Source: Aureispira sp. CCB-QB1
GTDB taxonomy: Bacteria > Bacteroidota > Bacteroidia > Chitinophagales > Saprospiraceae
Direction of reading: 5' to 3'
Assembly (NCBI RefSeq): GCF_000724545.1
Contig: NZ_JHBV01000032.1
Span: forward strand, 124,001 to 188,000
Length of the DNA stretch: 64,000 bases
Shown here: positions 56,098 to 64,000 of the stretch, piece by piece
Layout of the letters: each line of letters starts with the position of its first letter
Numbering within the stretch: position 1 is the first letter of the stretch
Program-made: the position numbers and the translations under genes
The notes under the pieces: generated by a model
What the model was told of the DNA's origin: nothing
Seen by the model: only the letters and a program-made list of their open reading frames with translations
Databases searched by the model: none

Positions 56098-56242
56098 AAA
56101 TAACTATTCTTTGGCTTGGAATTAGGCGAAGAAATCAAATTACATTACTTCGTGAAAGAAAAATTGAATTAGATTGATTGTCAGTGGGATGTGTTTTTTG
56201 TTTTTGTAAAAAAAAATCCACGAAGTATTAAAATTAATAATT

Positions 56243-57166
56243 ATGTCAGTAATTGTATCCAATTTAACGAAAGTATATGGCACACAAAAAGCCGTTAATA
56301 ATATTAGTTTTGAAGCCAAGAAAGGAGAAATTTTAGGTTTTTTGGGACCCAATGGTGCTGGAAAGACAACCACGATGAAAATGATTACCTGTTTTATTCC
56401 TCAAACGGCAGGTCGTATTAGTGTGTGTGGTTATGATGTTGTAGAAAATCCAATAGAGGTACGCCGTAGGGTTGGTTATTTGCCAGAGCATAACCCTTTG
56501 TATTTAGATATGTATGTCAAAGAATATTTATTGTTTGTAGCAGGTTTGCACAAAGTGAATAATAAAATGGCTGCCGTCGAAGAAATGATAGAACGGACTG
56601 GTTTGACAATAGAACAACATAAGCTCGTCGGTTCATTATCTAAAGGATATCGTCAACGTGTAGGATTGGCACAAGCTATGTTGCACAACCCAGATGTCTT
56701 GATTTTGGATGAACCTACTTCTGGTTTGGATCCTAATCAATTGATAGAAATTCGGAAGTTGATACGAGAGTTTGGAAAAGAAAAAACAGTCATTTTTTCT
56801 TCTCATATTATGCAAGAAGTACAAGCACTTTGCGATCGTGTTATTATCATCAACCAAGGAAATATGGTAGCTAACGATACTATCGAGATGCTACAAAGTA
56901 ATGCTTCGAAGGAAAAACAAATTATGGTTACTTTTGCAAAAGAAGTAAATGAAAAGCAGTTGAAGGCTTGTGCTCCAATTCAGAAGCTAAGAGCGTTGGA
57001 GGGACATACTTATTTAATCACCTCGTTGAGCGAAGAAGATATCCGTCCAGCTATTTTTAATTTTGCGGTCAAGCAGGGGAATATTTTGCTTGAAATGCAT
57101 CAAAAAGTATCCACTATAGAGGATGTGTTCCAAGAGGTGACCAATTATACAGAAACAAAGGCTTAA
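56243..57166 (+). CDS. gldA: GldA, gliding-associated ABC transporter ATPase
   Basis: A 307-residue ABC ATPase. Walker A GPNGAGKTTT (about 35-44), signature LSKGYRQRVGLAQ (about 133-145), Walker B VLILDEPTSGLDP, and switch His in SSHIMQEV. The opening MSVIVSNLTKVYGTQKAV and the YLPEHNPLYLDMYV region are close to GldA, which with GldF and GldG forms the gliding-associated ABC transporter. The gldF/gldG genes are not in this window, as is usual for gldA placed apart from them. Length is normal. A few family-external ABC ATPases of Bacteroidota look similar, so a different export role is possible. Confidence 0.85.
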   Translation: MSVIVSNLTKVYGTQKAVNNISFEAKKGEILGFLGPNGAGKTTTMKMITCFIPQTAGRISVCGYDVVENPIEVRRRVGYLPEHNPLYLDMYVKEYLLFVAGLHKVNNKMAAVEEMIERTGLTIEQHKLVGSLSKGYRQRVGLAQAMLHNPDVLILDEPTSGLDPNQLIEIRKLIREFGKEKTVIFSSHIMQEVQALCDRVIIINQGNMVANDTIEMLQSNASKEKQIMVTFAKEVNEKQLKACAPIQKLRALEGHTYLITSLSEEDIRPAIFNFAVKQGNILLEMHQKVSTIEDVFQEVTNYTETKA

Positions 57167-57212
57167 CGACGATAGCTTTTATAACAAATTAAATTTTCAA
57201 TATAAAAAATAG

Positions 57213-57308
57213 TAGTTCGTTGAAACCAGTTCGTAACAGCGTAGCAAACCAACAAAGTGACAACCGAGTAGGCTTAAATTAGTACGCCATAAAGTAATCA
57301 ATGAACTA
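57213..57308 (+). repeat. Dispersed palindromic repeat, copy C
   Basis: It begins TAGTTCGTTGAAACC and ends TCAATGAACTA (one mismatch to a perfect inversion). The core reads AACAGCGTAGCAAACC, a diverged form of the copy A core. It fills most of the gap between gldA and the lipoprotein gene. Confidence 0.65.
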
Positions 57309-57322
57309 TTAATAAACATAAA

Positions 57323-58171
57323 ATGGTAAAATATATAGTGTGGTTAATTCCTTGTCTATCTTTAATGGTGAGTTGTGGGGAAAAAAGAACTGTCTCAGGA
57401 GAAAAAGATGAAACACCTTTAGCGCAAGCGGCAGGGCAGTACTTATACCCCTCTGCAGTTGTTGGAATAGGCGCTGGAATGACTCCCAAAGATAGTTTAT
57501 ATCAATTAAAAGTACACACAGAGCAGTGGATTCGAGACCAATTGATGCTAAATGTAGCCAAACAAAATATTGGAGTTACAGAAGAAATTGAACGAATGGT
57601 CAAGGCTTATGAAGCAACGTTGATTATGAATGCTTATGAGGAAGCTTTGATTAATCAACGATTGAATACAGAGGTGACACCCCAAGAATTGGCAGATTAT
57701 TATAGTAATAATAAAGAGCAATACCAAGCAGGAATTAGTTGGGCACGCTGTCATTTCGTCAAAGTGAAAAGAGGAACTCCTGAGCTGCAAAAATTGAAAA
57801 AATGGTTTAAATCTGATGACGGAGTAGATTTTGAACGAGTGAAGCTTTTTTGTGCCAAAAATAAAACGGTGCATATCTTAAATGAAGATCTTTGGATAGA
57901 ATATGACAAATTGGTCAAAGAGCTTCCTGAAGATGCAATAGGCAATAGGCATCGTGAAAATCAATCTGTTTTAGATAGAATGGATGATAATTATCAATAC
58001 CTATTACAAATTTTTGAATATAGAGACAAAGAAGATGCGGCTCCTTTGCCACAGGTGCAAGATGAGATTAAACGAATTATTTTGCATCAACGTCGCAATA
58101 AAATATTGCAAGACATTCGAAAAGAGGTATATGAGAAGGCAAAAAAAGAAGGTGCTTTTGAGGTTTATTAA
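57323..58171 (+). CDS. SurA/PpiC-like lipoprotein without an evident active isomerase
   Basis: A 282-residue lipoprotein (lipobox MVSC, Cys18). The mature part contains a SurA N-like helical region (about 55-125: LKVHTEQWIRDQLMLNVAKQ, TEEIERMVKAYEATLIMNAY), the signature LADYYSNNKEQYQ, and a short degenerate parvulin-like segment (about 135-240). The normal PPIase core motifs are not clear. Together with the SurA-like gene that follows it, this is a common Bacteroidota pair for folding outer-membrane proteins. A chaperone role is more likely than isomerase activity. Confidence 0.75.
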   Translation: MVKYIVWLIPCLSLMVSCGEKRTVSGEKDETPLAQAAGQYLYPSAVVGIGAGMTPKDSLYQLKVHTEQWIRDQLMLNVAKQNIGVTEEIERMVKAYEATLIMNAYEEALINQRLNTEVTPQELADYYSNNKEQYQAGISWARCHFVKVKRGTPELQKLKKWFKSDDGVDFERVKLFCAKNKTVHILNEDLWIEYDKLVKELPEDAIGNRHRENQSVLDRMDDNYQYLLQIFEYRDKEDAAPLPQVQDEIKRIILHQRRNKILQDIRKEVYEKAKKEGAFEVY

Positions 58172-58236
58172 TATGATTTGCAAGGTATAATTTCAAAAAT
58201 TGAAAATTATAGATAGGTTATCCAAAGATAAAGCTT

Positions 58237-58244
58237 TACTTTTG
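58237..58244 (+). promoter_or_regulatory. Candidate -7 element TACTTTTG before the SurA-like gene
   Basis: An exact TAnnTTTG match 132 bases before the ATG. No good -33 TTG box was seen. Confidence 0.35.
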
Positions 58245-58375
58245 TGTCCGAATTAACGTTTAAGTAATTAATAAGAATGTATACTCTTTATTGGAAAGGT
58301 GTTTGATTATTCTTCAGATAAGAAATCAAAAGAAACCATGGAATATTACTATTAATAATAAGTATAAATATAATA

Positions 58376-59767
58376 ATGAAAAAAATTTGGATATTGGTGC
58401 TATTGTGGGCTTTGGGTTCTGTATTGGTGTCAGCACAACGTCAACAAGTAGATAAAGTAATTGGAGTAGTTGGAAATCATATTATTTTACAGTCGGATGT
58501 CGAAGCACAACTAAAAATGTTAGAAAGTCAAAGTCAAGGAGCTGATTTGCCTAAAGATGCTCGTTGGTTGGTTTTTGATCAACTATTGGCAAATGCATTG
58601 ATGTTGGCAGAAGCAGAGCAAGATAGTGTTGTGGTGGGAGATATGGAAGTTCAGGCTCAACTAGACAGTCGTGTAACCCAAATATTGGCGTATATGAACA
58701 ACAATCCTGAAAAATTTAAAGAATTTTATGGGATGACACCTTTGGAAATGAAGGATTTTATGCGCGATCAAATGCGAGATCAGTTGGTACAACAACGCAT
58801 GCAGCAACAAATTATGTCTTCTATTACGATTACGCCCAAAGAGGTAAAAGAATTTTTTAAGAATATCCCAAAAGATAGTTTGCCTTATTTTAATTCAGAG
58901 GTAGAGTTAGCTGAAATTGTAATCAAACCTAAAATCAACCCTATTGAAGATGCAAAAGCTCGTAAAATGGCACGCAATCTAATGCTACAAATTGTAGAAG
59001 ATAGCGTTGACTTTGCTGTACTTGCTAAGAAATATTCTGATGACCGTGCTTCTGCCGCATTGGGAGGTGATCTGGGCGTGCAACCCCGAGGTACACTAGT
59101 ACCTGAGTTTGAAGCGGCAGCTTATCAGTTGAAGCCGAATGAAGTTTCGGAAGTTGTTAAATCAGAATTTGGATATCATATTATTCAATTAATCAATCGT
59201 TTGGGAAACACAATTAACACCAGACACATCTTGATTCGACCTGATATTACAACAGAAGATAGGGAAAAAGCTTACCAGAATTTGGATAGTATTCGCAATT
59301 TGATTTTGAGCGATAGTATTACCTTTGCAGAAGGAATTGCAACGTATTCGGAAGAGGATTTCAGCAAAACAAGAGCTGGACGAATTATGAACCCAATGAC
59401 TGGAGAACCTTATTTTGAATTGGGTGATTTGGAACCTTCTATTTATTTTGCAATTGATGGTTTGAACGAGGGCGATATTACGAAAGTAATTGAATATGAG
59501 ACAAGAACAGGAGACAAACAATTTAGAATTGTTAAGTTGTTGAAGCGAACAGAACCACATGTAGCCAATCTACAAGATGATTATTCTAAGATCAGAACAG
59601 CTGCATTAGAATCTAAAAAAGGTCGTTATATCGTCGATTGGATTGACAAAAAAATAGCGGACAATTATATAGAAATAAAAATGGAAAATTTAGGAGATCA
59701 GTTGGAGGAAGCTAGAGCATCTGCGGCGTTGAAAAAGTGGTTTGATGCGAATAGTGTTCGCCCTTAA
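58376..59767 (+). CDS. SurA-like peptidyl-prolyl isomerase
   Basis: A 463-residue periplasmic protein with a signal peptide (about 1-20, ending VSAQ). The SurA N-terminal helical domain (about 22-165) opens with DKVIGVVGNHIILQSDVEAQ. Two parvulin domains follow: the first (about 175-275) contains VELAEIVIKPK and ASAALGGDLGVQPRGTLVPEF and ends with GYHIIQLINR; the second (about 280-390) begins NTRHILIRPDI. It folds and escorts outer-membrane proteins. The architecture is that of SurA, and the preceding gene encodes a related lipoprotein. A strong terminator follows. Confidence 0.9.
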   Translation: MKKIWILVLLWALGSVLVSAQRQQVDKVIGVVGNHIILQSDVEAQLKMLESQSQGADLPKDARWLVFDQLLANALMLAEAEQDSVVVGDMEVQAQLDSRVTQILAYMNNNPEKFKEFYGMTPLEMKDFMRDQMRDQLVQQRMQQQIMSSITITPKEVKEFFKNIPKDSLPYFNSEVELAEIVIKPKINPIEDAKARKMARNLMLQIVEDSVDFAVLAKKYSDDRASAALGGDLGVQPRGTLVPEFEAAAYQLKPNEVSEVVKSEFGYHIIQLINRLGNTINTRHILIRPDITTEDREKAYQNLDSIRNLILSDSITFAEGIATYSEEDFSKTRAGRIMNPMTGEPYFELGDLEPSIYFAIDGLNEGDITKVIEYETRTGDKQFRIVKLLKRTEPHVANLQDDYSKIRTAALESKKGRYIVDWIDKKIADNYIEIKMENLGDQLEEARASAALKKWFDANSVRP

Positions 59768-59788
59768 GTTATCTAAATCAAAAAAATT

Positions 59789-59820
59789 AAAGCTGTGTGT
59801 GCCAAACATACAGCTTTTTT
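59789..59820 (+). terminator. Terminator after the SurA-like gene
   Basis: A 12-bp stem, AAAGCTGTGTGT / ACATACAGCTTT (one G-U pair), with a 5-base loop and a T-run. Confidence 0.88.
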
Positions 59821-60063
59821 TGTAGTTAAAATGATGGGTTAGAGTTGGTCAATATTTCTCCCTCTGTTTATTGGAGGAAGTATTAAACATATTTTAACAG
59901 TCCGAAAAGAGGATATTGCCCCAAGTTTTTTATATTTTGAACCAAGATTAAGTAAGCAAAATAAACTTTATGCATTACAAACTGTTGTTGCTAAGGCAAG
60001 TAACGAAATAGATTTTTTTATTCTATTGAATTGCAGGTTGTAATATATGTAAAAATAAAAATA

Positions 60064-61026
60064 ATGAAATTTCAGAATGAAGTAGAAGCGGTTGATGCAT
60101 TGGCAGAATCGTATCAAAAGTTACGAGCAGAAATAGGTAAGGTAATTGTTGGTCAAGAAGATGTTGTCAAAACTGTACTGATTTCGCTGTTTTGTGATGG
60201 ACATAGTTTATTGGTAGGTGTGCCTGGTTTGGCTAAGACCTTATTGGTGAATACAATTTCCAAAGCTTTGGACTTGGAGTTTAAACGCATTCAGTTTACG
60301 CCAGATTTGATGCCTTCAGATATTACAGGTTCAGAGGTGATGGATGAACAAAGAAATTTTTCTTTTCACAAAGGTCCTTTGTTTACCAATATTTTATTGG
60401 CCGATGAGATTAACCGTACGCCCCCTAAAACACAAGCAGCTTTGTTGGAGGCCATGCAAGAGCGCAGTGTAACGGTTGCGGGGCATCGCCACTTATTGCC
60501 AAAGCCATTCTTGGTACTAGCCACACAAAACCCAATTGAGCAAGAAGGAACCTATCCTTTGCCAGAAGCTCAATTAGACCGTTTTATGTTCAATATTTTC
60601 TTAGATTATCCAAGTTATAGAGAAGAGGTAAATATTGTAAAAGGAACAACATCTATCAACAATCAAGAGGTGCACTCGGTGTTAACTGCTGCTGAAATCG
60701 TTTATTTTCAACAGTTGGTGCGTCAAATTCCTATTCCTGACAATGTATTGGAATATGCAGTAGGTTTGGTACACAAATCTCGCCCCAATACTGAATTGGC
60801 AACGGATTTTGTCAATAATTATGTTTCTTGGGGAGCGGGACCTCGTGCATCACAGTGCTTGGTTATTGCTGCCAAATGTCATGCTGCAATTACAGGTAAA
60901 TACTCGCCAGATATCGAAGATGTGAAGGCAATTGCAAAATATGTATTGCGCCATCGTGTGGTTCGTAATTATAAAGCAGAAGCAGAAGGTATTTCTATTG
61001 AGCAAGTTATTGAAAAATTATTCTAG
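60064..61026 (+). CDS. MoxR-family AAA+ ATPase
   Basis: A 320-residue protein from the ATG at 60064; the longer frame from 60031 adds a short hydrophobic segment not found in MoxR proteins. Walker A GVPGLAKT (about 50-57), Walker B LLADEINRTPPKTQAALLEAM, sensor-1 LATQNP, and the PEAQLDRFMF arginine-finger region are all present. MoxR ATPases act as chaperones for VWA-domain proteins. In many Bacteroidota moxR stands at the head of the bat operon; here the bat genes are at the other end of the window and no DUF58 gene follows, so the gene is on its own. Confidence 0.92.
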   Translation: MKFQNEVEAVDALAESYQKLRAEIGKVIVGQEDVVKTVLISLFCDGHSLLVGVPGLAKTLLVNTISKALDLEFKRIQFTPDLMPSDITGSEVMDEQRNFSFHKGPLFTNILLADEINRTPPKTQAALLEAMQERSVTVAGHRHLLPKPFLVLATQNPIEQEGTYPLPEAQLDRFMFNIFLDYPSYREEVNIVKGTTSINNQEVHSVLTAAEIVYFQQLVRQIPIPDNVLEYAVGLVHKSRPNTELATDFVNNYVSWGAGPRASQCLVIAAKCHAAITGKYSPDIEDVKAIAKYVLRHRVVRNYKAEAEGISIEQVIEKLF

Positions 61027-61045
61027 TTGATGACATATATTAGAA

Positions 61046-61063
61046 TAGTAGCAGTGTAGCTAA
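61046..61063 (+). repeat. Dispersed repeat core fragment, copy H
   Basis: TAGCAGTGTAGCTAACTA, close to the copy A core GTAGCAGCGAAGCTAACTA. No terminal motifs nearby. Confidence 0.4.
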
Positions 61064-61088
61064 CTATTCTTAGAAAATATTTAATCGA

Positions 61089-61118
61089 AGAGGCAACTTA
61101 ATTTTTTAAGTTGCCTCT
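61089..61118. terminator. Bidirectional terminator between moxR and the Omp28-like gene
   Basis: A perfect 13-bp stem, AGAGGCAACTTAA / TTAAGTTGCCTCT, with a TTTT loop, between convergent genes. Confidence 0.75.
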
Positions 61119-61218
61119 CTAATTGATGATAGCTTAGTTCTGAAAATACCACTGTTAAAACAAAAGAGACCTAGTGTATTCTGTTTCATTTTGTCCTTTC
61201 ATTTGGTATTGCTAAATT

Positions 61219-63279
61219 TTAATCTACCTTCTCGACTCTGATATGCTTAACCTTATCCTCATAATGTACTTGAAATAAGTATAAACCAGCTGCATAATTA
61301 GAAAGGTCAATAGTTGTGGAGCTATTTGTTTCTAAAAGTTGCCCTGCAAGATTGAATACTTTTGTAATAATTGAGCCATTATAATTGTTAACATCAATTT
61401 TTACTTGAGCATTGGTAGGGTTAGGATAAACAAGTACGTTAGCGGCGTTGTCTTCTATAGCAACTGTATTGGTCATTGTCATTAAATGCGTTTGTTCAGC
61501 ATTGTAAATATAACGTTGCCCTCTAACTCCAATATACATGGCGTCATTGGTATCCATATATTTGGCAATAGCCGCAACCAACGTCACTTTATTGGGATTG
61601 ATATTGGGAGGGAGGGTATATTGAAATTGGTGTTGATAATTACTGCCTGCACTAACGTGATGAGGAATAACCCCATCCACACCAAAGCAGCCACCTTCTA
61701 CATAATCTCTTAATACATGACGATGCGTAAAACCAACAACCGAACTACCTGCTCCATAATAAGGATGACCAGTTGTTGTATTGTAATAATTAGCTTGATT
61801 CCAACCGCTGCCTTGACCAGTTAGGCTATCCTCAACAACCATTAATACAATGCGAGCATCTCCCGCTGAGTTATCACTATAATTAGCAGAAACGGTTGCG
61901 TTGATAACTCTTGTGTTGGGATTCCAAGAGTGTTGTATGTCAACATCAACAGGTGTAAAGCTATTTAATTGGTTGGATACTAAGGATGACCAACTTCCAC
62001 GCCCAGAAGGTTCTTGGGTATACGTTGTACCAGAAGTACTATTTTTTCGATCAATCATTCCTGAAGGATAAGCAGCTACAGAAAATGCTGTTCGAAGCCC
62101 ATCGTTGAATTCCATAGAGTCTCCATCGTGAATGGCTACAGGAATCAAGTTACTACCATGTTGGGCAACTAAATTTTCCATGATCACTGCTCCATCAATA
62201 CAGTAGCCACACCAAGTACCTGTGAATTCTTCTAGGAGTATTTTTTTAGGACTGCTATTGTTGTTAATGCCTGTGATGTATTCGGTTAAAACATTATTGC
62301 AACTCATCTCATCTGGCATACCATTTACGTTGCTGACCCAGACTCTTAATTCATATTGATCATTAGGGCTACTAATGTGAATAGGAACTGTATGTGTCCA
62401 AAAGCTTTTTTGAGAATTACTGGCATTAACACCAGAAATAGAAGCAGTTTGTGTAGGACCATTATTCAAGCTATAGTTAATATCATAAGAAGTCAGAGAA
62501 GCATCGCCTTCGTTTCTTACAGAACCTTTTAAGGTATGGTTTCCTATGGAAAGATGATTGTCGATATCAATCCCAATTAAGGAAGCATCATGAACGATGG
62601 GAGCGTTCCAACGAAAACGATGTACCTCGTACAATGCTTTGTCCCAACTGGGATCAGATGGAATATAGTTCGGGCTTCCTGCTATTTGAGTACCTAAGGT
62701 GCCTGTTGCATTTTCACAGCCAATAGTTGTATTGAGCATCGGATAGAAGGAGGAAGAGGGAAGGATATTATTATCTATAACAACGATTTCAAAATCACCA
62801 CAGTTTTCATATAAATTAAGGCTGACAGTTATATCGTCTTGCCAAGGCGCTGCACCAGGATAGTTTAATCCTGCCCAAGTAATTTGATGAACTCGATTGG
62901 GGGCAGTTCCGTAGGTTTTGGTAGAAATAGTACTTGCTGTTGTAAAGTCATCCCAAAGCGCATAAATGGCATTGTTGGGACCTGAAGTATTGGGCAATGC
63001 CGTATTGGAATTAATAGAAGCAGCACTTGCTGTATTAAAAGTAATGTATCCACTATGTGCAATTCGATAACTGCTAACAGATTGCCCATAAAAGTCAAAA
63101 TTGAAAGGCAAATCCTGTTCGTCAGAAAGATTTGTACCAAGGCTAAAAAATTTATAAATATATGCCCCAGACCAATAATCTCCATCATCCCCGATATAAG
63201 TAGAAACGGTATAGTTTTGTGCTTGTAAGTACTGTAAGCAAGTCGCTAGAAGATAAAGAATAAGTAGATAAGTTTTCAT
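61219..63279 (-). CDS. Omp28-like secreted protein with T9SS type A sorting domain
   Basis: A 686-residue protein: signal peptide (about 1-20), an N-terminal beta region of about 200 residues with jelly-roll-like strands (LPFNFDFYGQSVSSY, HSGYITFNTASAAS), a CARDB-like sandwich (about 225-330), and a thioredoxin-fold region opening with LLEEFTGTWCGYCIDGA, a CxxC redox motif. The region from about 340 to 590 resembles Omp28-type surface proteins. The last ~80 residues (VLVYPNPTNAQVKIDVNNYN, FNLAGQLLET, NYAAGLYLFQV) form a type A T9SS sorting domain. CGYC could be redox-active, but a mere structural disulfide is possible. It is convergent with moxR. Confidence 0.82.
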   Translation of the reverse strand: MKTYLLILYLLATCLQYLQAQNYTVSTYIGDDGDYWSGAYIYKFFSLGTNLSDEQDLPFNFDFYGQSVSSYRIAHSGYITFNTASAASINSNTALPNTSGPNNAIYALWDDFTTASTISTKTYGTAPNRVHQITWAGLNYPGAAPWQDDITVSLNLYENCGDFEIVVIDNNILPSSSFYPMLNTTIGCENATGTLGTQIAGSPNYIPSDPSWDKALYEVHRFRWNAPIVHDASLIGIDIDNHLSIGNHTLKGSVRNEGDASLTSYDINYSLNNGPTQTASISGVNASNSQKSFWTHTVPIHISSPNDQYELRVWVSNVNGMPDEMSCNNVLTEYITGINNNSSPKKILLEEFTGTWCGYCIDGAVIMENLVAQHGSNLIPVAIHDGDSMEFNDGLRTAFSVAAYPSGMIDRKNSTSGTTYTQEPSGRGSWSSLVSNQLNSFTPVDVDIQHSWNPNTRVINATVSANYSDNSAGDARIVLMVVEDSLTGQGSGWNQANYYNTTTGHPYYGAGSSVVGFTHRHVLRDYVEGGCFGVDGVIPHHVSAGSNYQHQFQYTLPPNINPNKVTLVAAIAKYMDTNDAMYIGVRGQRYIYNAEQTHLMTMTNTVAIEDNAANVLVYPNPTNAQVKIDVNNYNGSIITKVFNLAGQLLETNSSTTIDLSNYAAGLYLFQVHYEDKVKHIRVEKVD

Positions 63280-64000
63280 TGAGCTGTTATTTTTTATGAA
63301 ATATTAATTAGGTGTACGAGTAGAGATACTATTTCTAATAGTGGGACGCTAGAACAATATTGAGCAATCAGGAAAAAACAATGATTCTAAGTAATAGTCT
63401 ATTTTGTTGCTTGATTCTAATCAATAAGTGAGGATAGGTATGTGATTAGAAACTGTATTTTGTGTTTTAAAAAAGAGATAATAAAGATTATGTAAGTAAA
63501 TTTTGTATAAGCAGTAAAAATCATCTAATCGCAGTGTTGGGTCTTGATTACCTTCGGTGCTACTTCGTGGTTTGCTTCTTTTATCAAGAACCCGAAGGCT
63601 CACGCAGTAAAAGAAGAGCAGAAGAGTAAATTACTCCCTAGTGTTAAAAATCAAAAGATATCGTAACTGTTCTCATAACTTTTTACATGCATAACCTTTA
63701 ATACATAGTGTAGTACTTAGCTGCGCTGCTACTTTATGGTCGTGGATTTTTTAGCTTGATTATAAATTCTTTAAGGAATTAAGTAGTAATAATAATATAT
63801 TATTATTAATCAAATTGATACGTTTTTTTTACGAAATAATGATAGCGAATAACCATATTAAATTTAATGAATTTTGATTGTAAAAAAGAATAAATACTCA
63901 TTTAGTATTTCAAAATATCACTCGTTGAACATTCTAATGAATCGTGCTGTTGATAATACAGGCAGGGCAATCTGTTTATGATAAAAAACACTTCAAAGGT
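63280..64000. other. Gene-free end of the window with repeat fragments
   Basis: No convincing coding frame. A composite inverted repeat lies at about 63551-63620 (TGCTACTTCGTGG and TCACGCAGT parts, plus TTCTTTTA / TAAAAGAAG arms). A second core in reverse, TTAGCTGCGCTGCTAC, is at 63718-63733. The rest is AT-rich. Confidence 0.5.
63551..63745 (-). repeat. Dispersed repeat fragments, copy F
   Basis: Two pieces of the family core within 200 bases: TGCTACTTCGTGG at 63558-63570 and CTTAGCTGCGCTGCTACTTT at 63717-63736. They seem to be remnants of one or two copies; terminal motifs were not found. Confidence 0.45.

Noticed and set aside
60031-60063. A longer MoxR N-terminus
   Set aside because: It begins at a TTG and adds 11 hydrophobic residues that MoxR proteins lack.

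Overview
This window looks like chromosomal DNA of a gliding, type IX secretion (T9SS) bacterium of the phylum Bacteroidota. The evidence is AT-rich DNA, gldH and gldA, a PorZ-like protein, secreted proteins with T9SS type A and type B sorting domains, a GLPGLI protein, carboxypeptidase-regulatory/beta-barrel outer-membrane proteins, and TAnnTTTG-like promoter elements. The class I HMG-CoA reductase (mevalonate pathway) and many secreted low-similarity proteins suggest the Saprospira/Aureispira side of the phylum; that placement is inference. No rRNA, tRNA, transposase, phage or CRISPR array was seen.

Layout. 1-1.7 kb: the end of the bat operon (batD cut by the window edge, then batE). 1.7-10.2 kb: a secreted MORN-type protein, a cold-shock protein, a gamma-glutamyltranspeptidase-like enzyme, the ricT-gldH pair, an M28 peptidase/glutaminyl-cyclase-like lipoprotein and HMG-CoA reductase. 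10.2-17.6 kb: accessory surface proteins (LRR protein with T9SS tail, beta-helix lipoprotein, small lipoproteins) and two paralogous helical proteins of unknown function. 17.9-31.3 kb: three paralogous outer-membrane barrel proteins, an OmpR-type two-component system, a duplicated-domain secreted protein and a GLPGLI protein. Matching four-unit, 10-bp-period direct repeats sit in front of the kinase gene and in front of the GLPGLI gene, so this looks like one envelope-response regulon.

31.4-42.5 kb: a penicillin-acylase-family enzyme, an SRPBCC protein, AMP nucleosidase, a type B T9SS cargo, an M16 homologue without its zinc motif, two periplasmic proteins, and a TPR/PD40/CRD protein resembling PorE without the OmpA domain. 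42.5-43.5 kb: a gene-free kilobase with a strong terminator, a TTAC microsatellite and a candidate structured RNA. 43.5-45.8 kb: porZ.

45.9-56.1 kb: six same-strand genes that look like a surface-glycan assembly and O-acylation locus: three GT-C-like membrane proteins, an MBOAT acyltransferase, an AlgJ/AlgX-like SGNH protein and a second SGNH hydrolase. Two of the products share a homologous C-terminal domain, and the other two large membrane proteins also end in beta-rich extracytoplasmic domains. This is the best candidate here for an undescribed system. 56.2-61.0 kb: gldA, two parvulin/SurA-type chaperones and moxR; an Omp28-like T9SS cargo and a repeat-filled, gene-free end follow.

Intergenic regions carry a family of short dispersed elements, about 90-250 bp, bounded by inverted TAGTTCGTTGA-like termini and often containing a CACGCAGTAGCAGC-like core. 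These are the most striking non-coding feature of the window.
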